A stretch of DNA of 60,390 bases from Streptococcus mitis SK597 (GTDB taxonomy: Bacteria > Bacillota > Bacilli > Lactobacillales > Streptococcaceae), in NCBI RefSeq assembly GCF_000148545.1, contig NZ_AEDV01000039.1, positions 1-60,390 on the forward strand. Direction: 5' to 3'. Position 1 is the first letter of the stretch, and each line of letters starts with the position of its first letter. The translations under genes were made by a program, and so were the position numbers. Shown here in pieces: positions 16,669 through 24,634 of the stretch. The notes under the pieces are model-generated. The model saw only the letters and a program-made list of their open reading frames with translations. It did not search any database and was not told where the DNA came from.

Positions 16669-17470
16669 ACGAATTGATCTGATAGCCAATAGAAAACCGC
16701 AGAGTCAAAAGGTTTTGTATGAATTGCGAGATCGTTTGAAGAGAAATCAGTTTATACTCAATGATAGCAGTCCGGACATTGTCATTTCCATTGGTGGAGA
16801 TGGCATGCTCTTGTCGGCCTTTCATAAGTACGAAGACCAACTTGATAAGGTACGCTTTATCGGTCTTCATACAGGACACCTGGGCTTTTATACCGATTAT
16901 CGTGATTTTGAGTTGGATAAGCTGATGACCAATTTGCAGCTGGATACCGGAGCAAGGATTTCTTATCCGGTTTTGAATGTGAAGGTTTTTCTTGGAAATG
17001 GAGAGGTCAAGATTTTTCGTGCCCTCAATGAAGCTAGCATCCGCAGGTCTGATCGAACCATGGTGGCAGATATTGTCATCAATGGTGTTCCCTTTGAACG
17101 TTTTCGCGGAGACGGGCTAACAGTTTCGACTCCCACTGGTAGTACAGCATATAACAAGTCGCTTGGTGGAGCTGTTTTACACCCTACCATTGAAGCTCTG
17201 CAGTTGACGGAAATTGCCAGCCTTAATAATCGCGTCTATCGAACGCTAGGTTCGTCCATTATTGTTCCGAAGAAGGATAAGATTGAACTCATTCCAACGA
17301 GAAACGATTACCACACCATTTCGATTGACAATAGCGTTTATTCTTTTCGTAGTATCGAGCGAATCGAGTATCAAATTGATCATCATAAGATTCACTTTGT
17401 CGCGACTCCTAGCCATACCAGCTTCTGGAACCGCGTTAAGGATGCTTTTATCGGCGAGGTGGACGAATGA
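16652..17470 (+). CDS. nadK: NAD kinase
   Basis: 272 residues from ATG 16652. It phosphorylates NAD to NADP. The diagnostic motifs are [13 protein letters not shown] (GGDG, catalytic Asp) and [19 protein letters not shown], with the C-terminal [19 protein letters not shown] at 16640 could add four residues, but its spacing to AGGAAA is too short. The start lies inside relQ and the end overlaps the next gene by ATGA, so the three genes are translationally coupled. Confidence 0.96.
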   Translation: MKNTGKRIDLIANRKPQSQKVLYELRDRLKRNQFILNDSSPDIVISIGGDGMLLSAFHKYEDQLDKVRFIGLHTGHLGFYTDYRDFELDKLMTNLQLDTGARISYPVLNVKVFLGNGEVKIFRALNEASIRRSDRTMVADIVINGVPFERFRGDGLTVSTPTGSTAYNKSLGGAVLHPTIEALQLTEIASLNNRVYRTLGSSIIVPKKDKIELIPTRNDYHTISIDNSVYSFRSIERIEYQIDHHKIHFVATPSHTSFWNRVKDAFIGEVDE

Positions 17471-18363
17471 GGTTTGAATTTATCGCAGATGAACATGTCA
17501 AGGTTAAGACCTTCTTAAAAAAGCACGAGGTTTCTAAGGGGCTTCTGGCCAAGATTAAGTTTCGAGGTGGTGCAATTCTGGTCAATGACCAACCGCAAAA
17601 TGCAACCTATCTATTGGATATTGGAGATCGAGTTATCATCGATATTCCTGCTGAGGGAGGCTTTGAAACTCTAGAAGCTATCGAGCGCCCACTGGATATT
17701 CTCTATGAGGATGACCATTTTCTAGTCTTGAATAAACCCTATGGAGTGGCTTCTATTCCTAGTGTCAATCACTCCAATACCATCGCTAATTTTATCAAGG
17801 GTTACTACGTCAAGCAAAATTACGAAAATCAGCAGGTTCACATTGTAACCAGACTTGATAGAGATACTTCTGGCTTGATGCTCTTTGCTAAGCACGGATA
17901 TGCACATGCGCGATTAGATAAGCAGTTGCAGAAGAAGTCCATTGAAAAACGTTACTTTGCTTTGGTTAAAGGTGATGGACACTTGGAAACAGAGGGGGAA
18001 ATTATTGCTCCGATTGCGCGTGATGAAGACTCTATTATCACCAGAAGGGTAGCTAAAGGTGGGAAGTACGCCCATACTTCCTACAAGATTGTCGCTTCCT
18101 ATGGAAATATTCACTTGGTAGACATTCGCCTGCATACTGGTCGAACCCACCAAATACGAGTCCACTTTTCTCATATTGGTTTTCCTTTGTTGGGCGATGA
18201 TTTGTACGGTGGTAGTCTGGACGATGGCATTCAGCGTCAGGCCCTACATTGCCATTACCTATCCTTTTATCATCCATTTTTAGAGCAAGACTTGCAGTTA
18301 GAAAGTCCCTTGCCGGATGATTTCAGTAACCTTATTACTCAGTTATCAACTAATACTCTATAA
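17467..18363 (+). CDS. RluA/RluD-family pseudouridine synthase
   Basis: 298 residues. An N-terminal S4-like RNA-binding segment ([29 protein letters not shown]) is followed by the catalytic domain with [16 protein letters not shown], where the Asp after Leu is the nucleophile, and the family block [28 protein letters not shown]-type sequence. It isomerises uridines in rRNA or tRNA; which site cannot be decided from sequence. It follows nadK with a four-base overlap. Confidence 0.92.
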   Translation: MRFEFIADEHVKVKTFLKKHEVSKGLLAKIKFRGGAILVNDQPQNATYLLDIGDRVIIDIPAEGGFETLEAIERPLDILYEDDHFLVLNKPYGVASIPSVNHSNTIANFIKGYYVKQNYENQQVHIVTRLDRDTSGLMLFAKHGYAHARLDKQLQKKSIEKRYFALVKGDGHLETEGEIIAPIARDEDSIITRRVAKGGKYAHTSYKIVASYGNIHLVDIRLHTGRTHQIRVHFSHIGFPLLGDDLYGGSLDDGIQRQALHCHYLSFYHPFLEQDLQLESPLPDDFSNLITQLSTNTL

Positions 18364-18383
18364 AAACTGTTTCAGAGTATAAT
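18353..18383 (+). promoter_or_regulatory. pta promoter overlapping an inverted repeat
   Basis: ATACTCT (18353-18359) and AGAGTAT (18374-18380) are perfect complements. The second arm runs into TATAAT (18378-18383). The repeat spans the end of the upstream gene and the -10 box, so it could be an operator or a weak terminator/promoter junction. SD AAAGGAG precedes the pta ATG. Confidence 0.45.
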
Positions 18384-18406
18384 TATTATCTTAAAGGAGA
18401 AAACTC

Positions 18407-19381
18407 ATGGAAGTTTTTGAAAGTCTCAAAGCCAACCTGGTTGGTAAAAATGCTCGTATCGTTCTCCCTGAAGGGGAAGAGCCTCGTATTCTTCAAGCAA
18501 CTAAACGCTTGGTAAAAGAAACAGAAGTGATTCCTGTTTTGCTTGGAAATCCTGAAAAAATTAAAATTTATCTTGAAATTGAAGGGATCATGGATGGTTA
18601 TGAAGTCATTGACCCTCAACATTATCCTCAATTTGAAGAAATGGTTGCTGCTCTAGTGGAGCGTCGCAAGGGCAAAATGTCTGAAGAAGATGCACGCAAG
18701 GTTTTGGTTGAAGATGTCAATTACTTTGGTGTTATGTTGGTTTACTTGGGCTTGGTTGATGGAATGGTATCTGGAGCTATTCACTCAACAGCTTCAACAG
18801 TTCGCCCAGCCCTACAAATCATCAAAACTCGTCCAAATGTAACGCGTACTTCAGGTGCCTTCCTCATGGTTCGTGGTACGGAACGTTACCTGTTTGGAGA
18901 CTGTGCCATCAACATTAATCCAGACGCAGAAGCTTTGGCTGAAATTGCCATCAACTCAGCAATCACAGCTAAGATGTTTGGTATCGAGCCTAAAATTGCT
19001 ATGCTAAGCTATTCTACTAAAGGATCAGGATTTGGAGAAAGCGTTGATAAGGTTGTTGAAGCAACTAAAATTGCTCACGACTTGCGCCCTGACCTTGAAA
19101 TCGATGGTGAGTTGCAATTTGATGCAGCCTTTGTTCCCGAAACTGCAGCTCTTAAAGCTCCGGGAAGTACAGTAGCTGGTCAAGCAAATGTCTTCATCTT
19201 CCCAGGTATCGAGGCAGGAAATATCGGCTACAAGATGGCTGAACGTCTTGGTGGTTTTGCAGCTGTAGGACCTGTTTTGCAAGGTTTGAACAAGCCAGTT
19301 AACGACCTCTCTCGTGGATGTAATGCTGATGATGTGTACAAGTTGACCCTTATCACAGCAGCTCAAGCAGTTCATCAATAA
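18407..19381 (+). CDS. pta: phosphate acetyltransferase
   Basis: 324 residues, the short Pta form. It converts acetyl-CoA and phosphate to acetyl-phosphate and works with acetate kinase for ATP at the end of pyruvate metabolism. Visible are EGEEPRILQA, the GMVSGAIHSTASTVRPALQIIKT region, MLSYSTKGSGFGESVDKV, and the C-terminal VFIFPGIEAGNIGYKM block. It has a likely promoter of its own behind the upstream genes and ends at a strong terminator shared with convergent pepT. Confidence 0.97.
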   Translation: MEVFESLKANLVGKNARIVLPEGEEPRILQATKRLVKETEVIPVLLGNPEKIKIYLEIEGIMDGYEVIDPQHYPQFEEMVAALVERRKGKMSEEDARKVLVEDVNYFGVMLVYLGLVDGMVSGAIHSTASTVRPALQIIKTRPNVTRTSGAFLMVRGTERYLFGDCAININPDAEALAEIAINSAITAKMFGIEPKIAMLSYSTKGSGFGESVDKVVEATKIAHDLRPDLEIDGELQFDAAFVPETAALKAPGSTVAGQANVFIFPGIEAGNIGYKMAERLGGFAAVGPVLQGLNKPVNDLSRGCNADDVYKLTLITAAQAVHQ

Positions 19382-19420
19382 AGAGAAGTGCTACTCAATA
19401 ATTCGTATTTATAATCAAAA

Positions 19421-19467
19421 AACGCACAGTATCAGGAGCCGAAAAAACTTGATACTATGCGTTTTAT
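19421..19467. terminator. bidirectional terminator between pta and pepT
   Basis: AACGCACAGTATCA (19421-19434) pairs with TGATACTATGCGTT (19450-19463) with one mismatch. There are A-tracts before and T-tracts after on each strand, so it can serve both convergent genes. Confidence 0.85.
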
Positions 19468-19522
19468 TGTGTGAAGATTTACTTCATTTTCTCTTAAAAT
19501 TGAGTTTTTGCCCAGCCTATTT

Positions 19523-20746
19523 TTAGTCTTTATAAGCTACGATGCCAATGATGGTATCAACTGCACGTTCCATGGTCTGAAGGCTGACGTATTCAAAACG
19601 TCCGTGCATATTTTCTCCTCCCGCAAAGATATTAGGTGTTGGGATTCCCATAAAGGAAATCTTAGAGCCGTCTGTCCCTCCACGGATTGGTTCGATAATA
19701 GGAGTGATCCCCAGATCTTCCATAACGGCTTTAGCAATGGTAATTGGAGTCATGTCTTTTTCAATGACTTCTTTCATATTGTAGTACTGGTCTGTCAAGT
19801 TTAAGGTGACACGGTCACTACCAAGTTCTTGATTCATTTTATCAGTGATTGCTTGCATAGCTTTCTTACGAGCTTCAAAGGTATCCTTTTCAAAATCGCG
19901 AATGATGTAGCTAGCACTTGCCTCCTCAACACTACCTGTTACATCCATAAGATGATAGAAACCTTGGTAGCCATCAGTTAACTCAGGTCGGTCATTCTCT
20001 GGGAGTTGATTATGGAAATCAATTGCTAGCTGAAGAGCATTAACCATCTGACCTTTGGCAGTACCAGGGTGGACATTACGACCTTGGAAATGCAATTCAG
20101 CACCAGCTGCTGAGAAAGTCTCGTACTGAAGTTCCCCTAGTGGTCCTCCATCAACAGTGTAGGCAAAATCCACATCAAAATCTTCTGCATCAAATTTATT
20201 AGCACCAACACCAATTTCCTCATCTGGACCAAAACCAACACGAATTTCACAGTGTTTGATTTCAGGGTGAGCAGTTAGATATTCAATAGCAGTCATAATT
20301 TCAGCAATTCCTGACTTGTCATCAGCGCCGAGCAAGGTTGTTCCATCGGTTGTGATGAGCGTTTGTCCTGTATATTTCTCAAGACTCTTGAAGTCAGCTG
20401 GATCTAATTTAAAACCAGAATTCCCTAGTTCAATCACACCACCATCGTAGTTTTCAATTACCTGTGGATTGACTCCTTCGGCATTAAAATCAGCAGTATC
20501 CATGTGGGAGATGAAGCCAATTTTATGTGTTAACGATGGATCATTGGCTGGCAAGGTTCCAATTGCAAAACCATTTGGAAGATAGTAAACATTTTGCAGT
20601 CCAACACGTTTCATTTCAGGGATAAGGACATTGGTTGCAAAGTCAACCTGACTCTGTGTACTTGGAGTAGTAGTAGAGTGTTCATCAGAGCGCGTGTTGA
20701 CCTTAACGTAGGTTAAGAAGCGGTCCAAGAGATTTGGATAAGTCAT
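19523..20746 (-). CDS. pepT: peptidase T (tripeptide aminopeptidase)
   Basis: 407 residues, M20B dizinc aminopeptidase that removes the N-terminal residue from tripeptides during peptide utilisation. Metal ligands are visible: His in [11 protein letters not shown], Asp in [12 protein letters not shown], the Glu pair in [11 protein letters not shown], Asp in [10 protein letters not shown], and the distal His in [18 protein letters not shown] lies close to the ATG. It is monocistronic and convergent with pta. Confidence 0.97.
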   Translation of the reverse strand: MTYPNLLDRFLTYVKVNTRSDEHSTTTPSTQSQVDFATNVLIPEMKRVGLQNVYYLPNGFAIGTLPANDPSLTHKIGFISHMDTADFNAEGVNPQVIENYDGGVIELGNSGFKLDPADFKSLEKYTGQTLITTDGTTLLGADDKSGIAEIMTAIEYLTAHPEIKHCEIRVGFGPDEEIGVGANKFDAEDFDVDFAYTVDGGPLGELQYETFSAAGAELHFQGRNVHPGTAKGQMVNALQLAIDFHNQLPENDRPELTDGYQGFYHLMDVTGSVEEASASYIIRDFEKDTFEARKKAMQAITDKMNQELGSDRVTLNLTDQYYNMKEVIEKDMTPITIAKAVMEDLGITPIIEPIRGGTDGSKISFMGIPTPNIFAGGENMHGRFEYVSLQTMERAVDTIIGIVAYKD

Positions 20747-20899
20747 AAAAAACTCCTTTTGAATTTATTTTTTCCATTGTATCATAGAAAGAAGAGAAAA
20801 ACAAAAGACATAAGTTAGGGAAATTCGCTATGTTGGCGTTTACTTATTAATGGATAAATGATAGAATAAACTTGATAAAAACATCACAAGGAAGCGATT

Positions 20900-21994
20900 A
20901 TGAAAAAAGCAATTTTAATGATGACTTTCGGTTCGCCAGAAGAGATTACCTTTGAAGGTGTGGCTGATTTTTTCACAAATATTCGTCGTGGAGTGAGACC
21001 TCAAGACCACGAGATTCAAACTCTCTATGATAATTATGTACTTATTGGAGGCACGCCTCTGCAAAAAATTACCCGTGAAGAGGTTGCCTTGGTAGAAGCT
21101 AGGCTAGGAAATGAATATAGTGTCTATTTTGCCAATAAGTTTTCCAGTCCCTTTATCCCAGATGTGATTGGTCAGATGGAAGCAGACGGAATTGAGCAGT
21201 GTATTTGCCTGATTTTGGAGCCCCATTATTCTTTTTACTCTGTCATGGGTTATGAGAAATTTTTAGAAAGCAAGCAAATTCAATTTTTGGTTATTAAGGA
21301 CTGGTATCAAGAAGAAGCGCTCTTAAACTATTGGGCAGATGAAATTGGTAAAATTTTAAAAGAAGAAGTAAAGCAGGATAGTTTTAAAGTCATCTTTTCA
21401 GCCCATAGTGTGCCTATTTTTGCCTTGGATTTTGGTGATCCTTATATCGACCAAATTTTTGAAAATAGCAAGTTAGTCGCTGAAAAACTAGGTTTGAGTT
21501 CCGAACAATATACAAATACCTGGCAAAGTGAGAGTGATATCGGGATTCCATGGATTAAGCCAGATGTTTTGGAGTATCTCAGAGAACAGACAGAACATCC
21601 AGACCATTATATTTTTGTTCCTATCAGCTTCATTAGCGAGCATATTGAAGTCTTGTTTGACAATGATGTGGAATGTTATGACTTGTGTCAAGAATTGGGT
21701 GTGAACTACCATCGACCACCAATGCCAAATACAGATTCTCGTTTGATTGATGCCTTGGTCAACACAGTCAGAGCTAATGAACATCAGGAGTTTAAGGAAT
21801 TTCTTCCAGAAGAAGAAACCTTTGATGAATTAGTTCCTTCAGACGAGACTAAAAACATTTTGGCCGAATCTCAAGATTTACAAATGCCAGAATTTGTGAA
21901 AAAACTGATTGAGAAAAAAGGTCGGGAGAATGTCAAGATGCCTTATCTTATCAAGAAGATGCTAGAAAAAGCAGGCAAGTTGCCGAAAGAGTAA
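20900..21994 (+). CDS. hemH: ferrochelatase (coproporphyrin ferrochelatase type)
   Basis: 364 residues. Family features: [11 protein letters not shown] at the N-terminus, [11 protein letters not shown], the metal-site histidine in [34 protein letters not shown], and the Glu of [15 protein letters not shown]. It inserts iron into porphyrin. Mitis-group streptococci lack the rest of haem biosynthesis and no other hem gene is in the window, so it must work on imported porphyrin or have another role. The C-terminal 60 residues are charged and longer than usual. Confidence 0.93.
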   Translation: MKKAILMMTFGSPEEITFEGVADFFTNIRRGVRPQDHEIQTLYDNYVLIGGTPLQKITREEVALVEARLGNEYSVYFANKFSSPFIPDVIGQMEADGIEQCICLILEPHYSFYSVMGYEKFLESKQIQFLVIKDWYQEEALLNYWADEIGKILKEEVKQDSFKVIFSAHSVPIFALDFGDPYIDQIFENSKLVAEKLGLSSEQYTNTWQSESDIGIPWIKPDVLEYLREQTEHPDHYIFVPISFISEHIEVLFDNDVECYDLCQELGVNYHRPPMPNTDSRLIDALVNTVRANEHQEFKEFLPEEETFDELVPSDETKNILAESQDLQMPEFVKKLIEKKGRENVKMPYLIKKMLEKAGKLPKE

Positions 21995-21997
21995 AGA

Positions 21998-22028
21998 AAA
22001 AGGATTTAGCTTTGCGCTAGATCCTTTT
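21998..22028. terminator. bidirectional terminator between hemH and mscL
   Basis: AAAAGGATTTAGC pairs with GCTAGATCCTTTT (one G-T wobble) around the loop TTTGC, giving a 13-bp stem with terminal A and T runs. It serves the convergent hemH and mscL. Confidence 0.85.
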
Positions 22029-22034
22029 AATCGC

Positions 22035-22418
22035 TTATTTTTTCTCAAGAAGGGCTTTGATTTCTTGAAGTACTTCCAACTCGGTTGGTTTTTTTTCGTC
22101 AGTTTTTTCTTCCTTTATGCCAGTCAGTTTCTGTGCTTTTTCAATACCCTTGATAATAAAGAAGAGGGCGGTACCGACAAAGATAAAATTGATAATAGCA
22201 CTTAAAAAGTTACCATAGCCGACTCCATGCCAAGAAAGTTGAGCGATACGTTCGACTTTAGCAGCTTTCAAAGCGGGATTTAAAATAAGAGGAGTGATAA
22301 TGTCGTTTACAAGTGAAGTAACGATAGCACCAAAAGCAGAGGCAATGATCACGCCGACAGCAAGGTCAACAACATTACCACGAAGCAAAAATGCTTTAAG
22401 ATCTTTTAACATTTTCAT
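22035..22418 (-). CDS. mscL: large-conductance mechanosensitive channel
   Basis: 127 residues. TM1 with the gate sequence GNVVDLAVGVIIASAFGAIVTSLVNDIITPL, a periplasmic loop, TM2 (NFLSAIINFIFVGTALFFIIKGI), and a charged C-terminal helix (PTELEVLQEIKALLEKK) form the standard MscL layout. The homopentamer opens under membrane tension to release solutes in hypo-osmotic shock. SD AAAGGA lies five bases before the ATG. Confidence 0.96.
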   Translation of the reverse strand: MKMLKDLKAFLLRGNVVDLAVGVIIASAFGAIVTSLVNDIITPLILNPALKAAKVERIAQLSWHGVGYGNFLSAIINFIFVGTALFFIIKGIEKAQKLTGIKEEKTDEKKPTELEVLQEIKALLEKK

Positions 22419-22493
22419 AATATCCTTTCAAAAATTTTTACTATTTATTATATATTAATTAAGAAAAGCTTGCAAGATATATGCTCAGAAGTT

Positions 22494-22925
22494 TTATTTA
22501 TTAAAAACATAGACCTTGCTTAAAATGTAATTAAGAATAATTATCAATAATTGTGCAAGAACTGTTTCAATTGCATTTACCTTATCAAGATTTTCATTTA
22601 CGAATTGACCTATGATGTGAGGAAACTGAGTCACAAACAGAAAAGTAAAGAGCAAATCTAACAGAAAAGTAGAAAGGCGGGCAAGAAAAAATTTCACTAA
22701 ACGGATAAGCCGATTCTTCCTTGCTTGCTTAAACACGATTGTATCATTTGTGATAAAGGCAAAGAGGATACCGATACTATTTGCTAGGGCAGTAGCAAGG
22801 AGTTCCTGATGACTTAGTTGATAAATGACTAGTCGTGAGAGAATCGAAACTAGAGTTGTTGCAAGGCCAAAAAAGAGATAGGCTAAGATTTCATTGTTAA
22901 AAAATTTTTGAATACGAATTTTCAT
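22494..22925 (-). CDS. GtrA family membrane protein
   Basis: 143 residues with four predicted transmembrane helices (LAYLFFGLATTLVSILSRLVI, ALANSIGILFAFI, FFLARLSTFLLDLLFTFLFV, LLIIILNYILSKVYVF), the pattern of GtrA-like flippase subunits that move polyprenyl-linked sugars. No glycosyltransferase partner is adjacent, so the substrate is unknown. No SD precedes the ATG. A TATACT -10 ends exactly six bases before it, suggesting a leaderless mRNA. A T-rich tail follows the stop. Confidence 0.85.
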   Translation of the reverse strand: MKIRIQKFFNNEILAYLFFGLATTLVSILSRLVIYQLSHQELLATALANSIGILFAFITNDTIVFKQARKNRLIRLVKFFLARLSTFLLDLLFTFLFVTQFPHIIGQFVNENLDKVNAIETVLAQLLIIILNYILSKVYVFNK

Positions 22926-22931
22926 GTTTTA

Positions 22932-22940
22932 AGTATAGCA
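22932..22940 (-). promoter_or_regulatory. extended -10 promoter of gtrA-like gene (leaderless)
   Basis: On the minus strand TGC is followed by TATACT (22932-22937), then TAAAAC, then ATG. The start of transcription would coincide with the start codon. Confidence 0.55.
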
Positions 22941-22955
22941 TAAAGCAGGCTATTG

Positions 22956-22964
22956 TGCTATACT
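22956..22964 (+). promoter_or_regulatory. extended -10 promoter of queT
   Basis: TGC followed by TATACT (22959-22964), 23 bases before the riboswitch. It is back-to-back with the divergent gtrA promoter, and both use the same TGCTATACT sequence. Confidence 0.65.
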
Positions 22965-22986
22965 AGTAAGGTTGAATAAAGCAACC

Positions 22987-23046
22987 CTTGGTGCTTAGCT
23001 TCTTTCACCAAGCATATTACACGCGGATAACCGCTAAAGGAGAAAA
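22987..23046 (+). ncRNA. preQ1-II riboswitch (COG4708 motif)
   Basis: CTTGGTG (22987-22993) pairs with CACCAAG (23006-23012). Then come CATATTACACG and the small hairpin GCGGATAACCGC, running into the SD AAGGAGA (23037-23043). This is the arrangement of the class II preQ1 riboswitch known from Streptococcaceae, where ligand binding forms a pseudoknot that hides the SD and lowers translation. The gene it precedes, queT, belongs to COG4708, as expected. Confidence 0.92.
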
Positions 23047-23047
23047 G

Positions 23048-23557
23048 ATGAAAAAATTAACTATTCGTGATGTTGCAGATATTGCAATCGTTGCTGCTAT
23101 TTATGTCGTTTTGACTGTCACACCGCCCCTAAATGCAATCAGCTATGGTGCTTACCAGTTCCGTATTTCAGAAATGATGAACTTTATGGCTTTTTACAAT
23201 CCTAAGTACATCATCGGAGTTACCATCGGTTGTATGATTGCTAATTTCTTTAGCTTTGGACTGCTTGATGTCTTTGTTGGTGGTGGATCAACCCTGGTAT
23301 TTCTCAGTCTAGGTGTTTGGCTTTTTGCAAAATACAGCAAGGATTACCTCTTTAACGGATTGATTAGAAAAGATCATTTCTTCTTTTCAATCCTCTTTTC
23401 AATTTCCATGTTTACTATCGCTGCAGAGTTGAATATCGTAGCGCAATTACCATTTTTCCTTACTTGGTTCACAACAGGAATCGGTGAATTTGCCTCATTG
23501 ATTATTGGAGCGATTATTATCGGTAAAATTGGTCGTCGAATCGATTTAAGCAAATAG
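23048..23557 (+). CDS. queT: queuosine-precursor ECF transporter S component QueT
   Basis: 169 residues from ATG 23048, set by the riboswitch-borne SD. An upstream start would place coding sequence across the riboswitch. Five to six membrane segments (IAIVAAIYVVLTV, PKYIIGVTIGCMIANFF, LVFLSLGVWLFA, FSILFSISMFTIAAEL, FASLIIGAIIIGKIG) fit the QueT family. It would import preQ1 or a related queuosine precursor through a shared EcfAA'T module encoded elsewhere. Repression by preQ1 through the riboswitch closes the loop. Confidence 0.93.
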   Translation: MKKLTIRDVADIAIVAAIYVVLTVTPPLNAISYGAYQFRISEMMNFMAFYNPKYIIGVTIGCMIANFFSFGLLDVFVGGGSTLVFLSLGVWLFAKYSKDYLFNGLIRKDHFFFSILFSISMFTIAAELNIVAQLPFFLTWFTTGIGEFASLIIGAIIIGKIGRRIDLSK

Positions 23558-23617
23558 AACAGGACAAGCTAGGTAGCCTTTACCTGGCTTTTTCTTATAG
23601 AAAATTTCTAAGGAAAC

Positions 23618-23646
23618 TTGACAAGCTTTTCTGATTATAGTATACT
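23618..23646 (+). promoter_or_regulatory. tRNA-Thr promoter
   Basis: TTGACA (23618-23623), 17 bases, TATACT (23641-23646). This is a near-consensus promoter 10 bases before the tRNA. Confidence 0.85.
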
Positions 23647-23656
23647 TTTCAAGTAA

Positions 23657-23729
23657 GCTGATTTAGCTCAGTTGGCAGAGCGCATCCATGGTAAGGATGA
23701 GGTCGCCGGTTCAATCCCGGCAATTAGCA
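23657..23729 (+). tRNA. tRNA-Thr (anticodon GGT)
   Basis: Full cloverleaf: acceptor GCTGATT/AATTAGC (one G-T pair), D arm GCTC/GAGC, anticodon stem CATCC/GGATG with loop ATGGTAA (anticodon GGT, reading ACC and ACU), and T arm GCCGG/CCGGC with loop TTCAATC. The discriminator base is A and CCA is not encoded. It has its own promoter and terminator. Confidence 0.96.
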
Positions 23730-23742
23730 TTAAATAGACAAG

Positions 23743-23770
23743 AAAACCCTTGTAAATAAAGGGTTTTTGT
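23743..23770 (+). terminator. terminator of tRNA-Thr
   Basis: AAAACCCTT (23743-23751) pairs with AAGGGTTTT (23759-23767), followed by TTG. Confidence 0.85.
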
Positions 23771-23841
23771 TATGTCTGCCCCAAATCTTTCAAAGATATT
23801 TCTTATTCAGCTGTGTAAAAGAAGTTAAAGAGTTTCGTCTG

Positions 23842-24018
23842 TTGACAAAAGTCATTCTCTTTAGTAGAATAGTAGATGCGATGAGTCGATAGGTAGTCTT
23901 CGGGCTACTATTGAGCATAAGGAGGTCATAACGCAGGAGCGGACCTTGATGAGTTGTGTGAACCTGCTCATCACATGAAGATGCCTCTTAGTCCCTGGTC
24001 TAACGACTGGGGATTTTT
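23842..24018 (+). ncRNA. structured small RNA with own promoter and terminator (asd-motif RNA candidate)
   Basis: TTGACA (23842-23847), 17 bases and TAGAAT (23865-23870) give a start near 23877. A Rho-independent terminator (arms 23990-24000 and 24005-24015, loop TAAC, then TTTT) ends an RNA of about 140 nt. Inside are a stem capped by a TTCG loop (GGTAGTC/GGCTACT), an AAGGAGGTC segment, and two overlapping complementarities (GATGAG/CTCATC, GCAGG/CCTGC) that could form a pseudoknot. There is no ORF of note. The asd gene lies 2.7 kb downstream with only the peptide-ABC cassette between, which matches the 'asd RNA motif' of lactic acid bacteria. That identity is from memory; the RNA itself is well supported. 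Confidence 0.75.
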
Positions 24019-24020
24019 AT

Positions 24021-24260
24021 TGGAAACTTCTAAAACTAACTTCCAGTTTCCCACAACCTAGCTTTTAGTATGAGAAAAACTCGTGAAATCAGTGGAAATT
24101 CGTCTTAGACTAACTTCCACTGGTTTTCTTTTTCTTGATATATAAGGGTTCAAAAGTGAAAAGACTCAGAAAAAAAGTGCACGACAAATAACCCTAAAAC
24201 AGAGTCGTCTTAGAGTAAATTCCAGTTGCTAGCGTTTAGTGTGAGACTTTTCGGATCAAA
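24021..24260. repeat. cluster of degenerate hairpin repeats with TAACTTCCA core
   Basis: Three related units lie in the gap before the peptide gene: 24021-24048, 24090-24122 (arms CAGTGGAA/TTCCACTG, followed by a T-rich run) and about 24210-24230. Two units share a longer downstream tail (CTAGC, TTTAGT, TGAGA, TTTTCG or similar). A fourth and best copy is at 26522-26582. No coding sequence is seen in this stretch. Confidence 0.6.
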
Positions 24261-24266
24261 AAAACT

Positions 24267-24310
24267 ATTGCGTAACAAAATAAAAAAACGATATAATTAA
24301 AGCGCTTTCA
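24267..24310 (+). promoter_or_regulatory. peptide-ABC cassette promoter with CcpA cre-like site
   Basis: TTGCGT (24267-24272), 18 bases, TATAAT (24291-24296). The overlapping TAAAAGCGCTTTCA (24297-24310) matches the cre consensus TGWAARCGYTWNCW at 13 of 14 positions and lies at the transcription start. Carbon catabolite repression is predicted. Confidence 0.65.
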
Positions 24311-24339
24311 AAAGTAAATATATTAGTGAGGTGGAAGCC

Positions 24340-24602
24340 ATGAAAAAATCAGCAAAAGTTGTTTTATTAGCTAGTTTGTTATCTGTTGGTCTTTTCAGTC
24401 CAGTATATCTGCTGTGAGCGTTCTTAAAACTTATCGGTATGCTTGGAATACCTACTATAGGTCTAGTATGAATTACCACAGACATAGCTATATTAACGTT
24501 CCATCATGGTCTCTTTATGACAGCTATTCTGAATATAAAATTGGTTCTGGTTGGAATTACGATTGTTATGAGGTACTAAACTACTACAGCGGATGCTATT
24601 AA
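24340..24602 (+). pseudogene. secreted Tyr-rich small peptide gene with a -1 frameshift
   Basis: ATG 24340 follows SD GAGGTGG and encodes a signal peptide (MKKSAKVVLLASLLSVGLF), but the frame ends at TGA 24415-24417. The -1 frame continues without a break to TAA 24602 and gives a hydrophilic tail of about 60 residues with 14 tyrosines and two cysteines (YDCYEV, SGCY). Loss of one base near 24390-24405 would explain it. Signal peptide plus small aromatic peptide next to an ABC pair recalls lactococcin-972-type bacteriocin loci, though similarity is weak. Programmed frameshifting or a sequencing error cannot be excluded. Confidence 0.65.
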
Positions 24603-24634
24603 TCTCTAAAGAGTGAGAAAAAGGAGGACTAGAT

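Noticed and set aside
23842-24018. Considered as 4.5S/SRP RNA, 6S RNA or a T-box leader
   Set aside because: It lacks the SRP GGAG/AGCAG symmetric loop motifs, a 6S-like long open duplex, and the T-box specifier and AGGGUGGNACCGCG motif.
24340-24602. Firm assignment of the small peptide to lactococcin 972
   Set aside because: Only size, signal peptide, aromatic content and ABC neighbours fit. The residue-level match is too weak.
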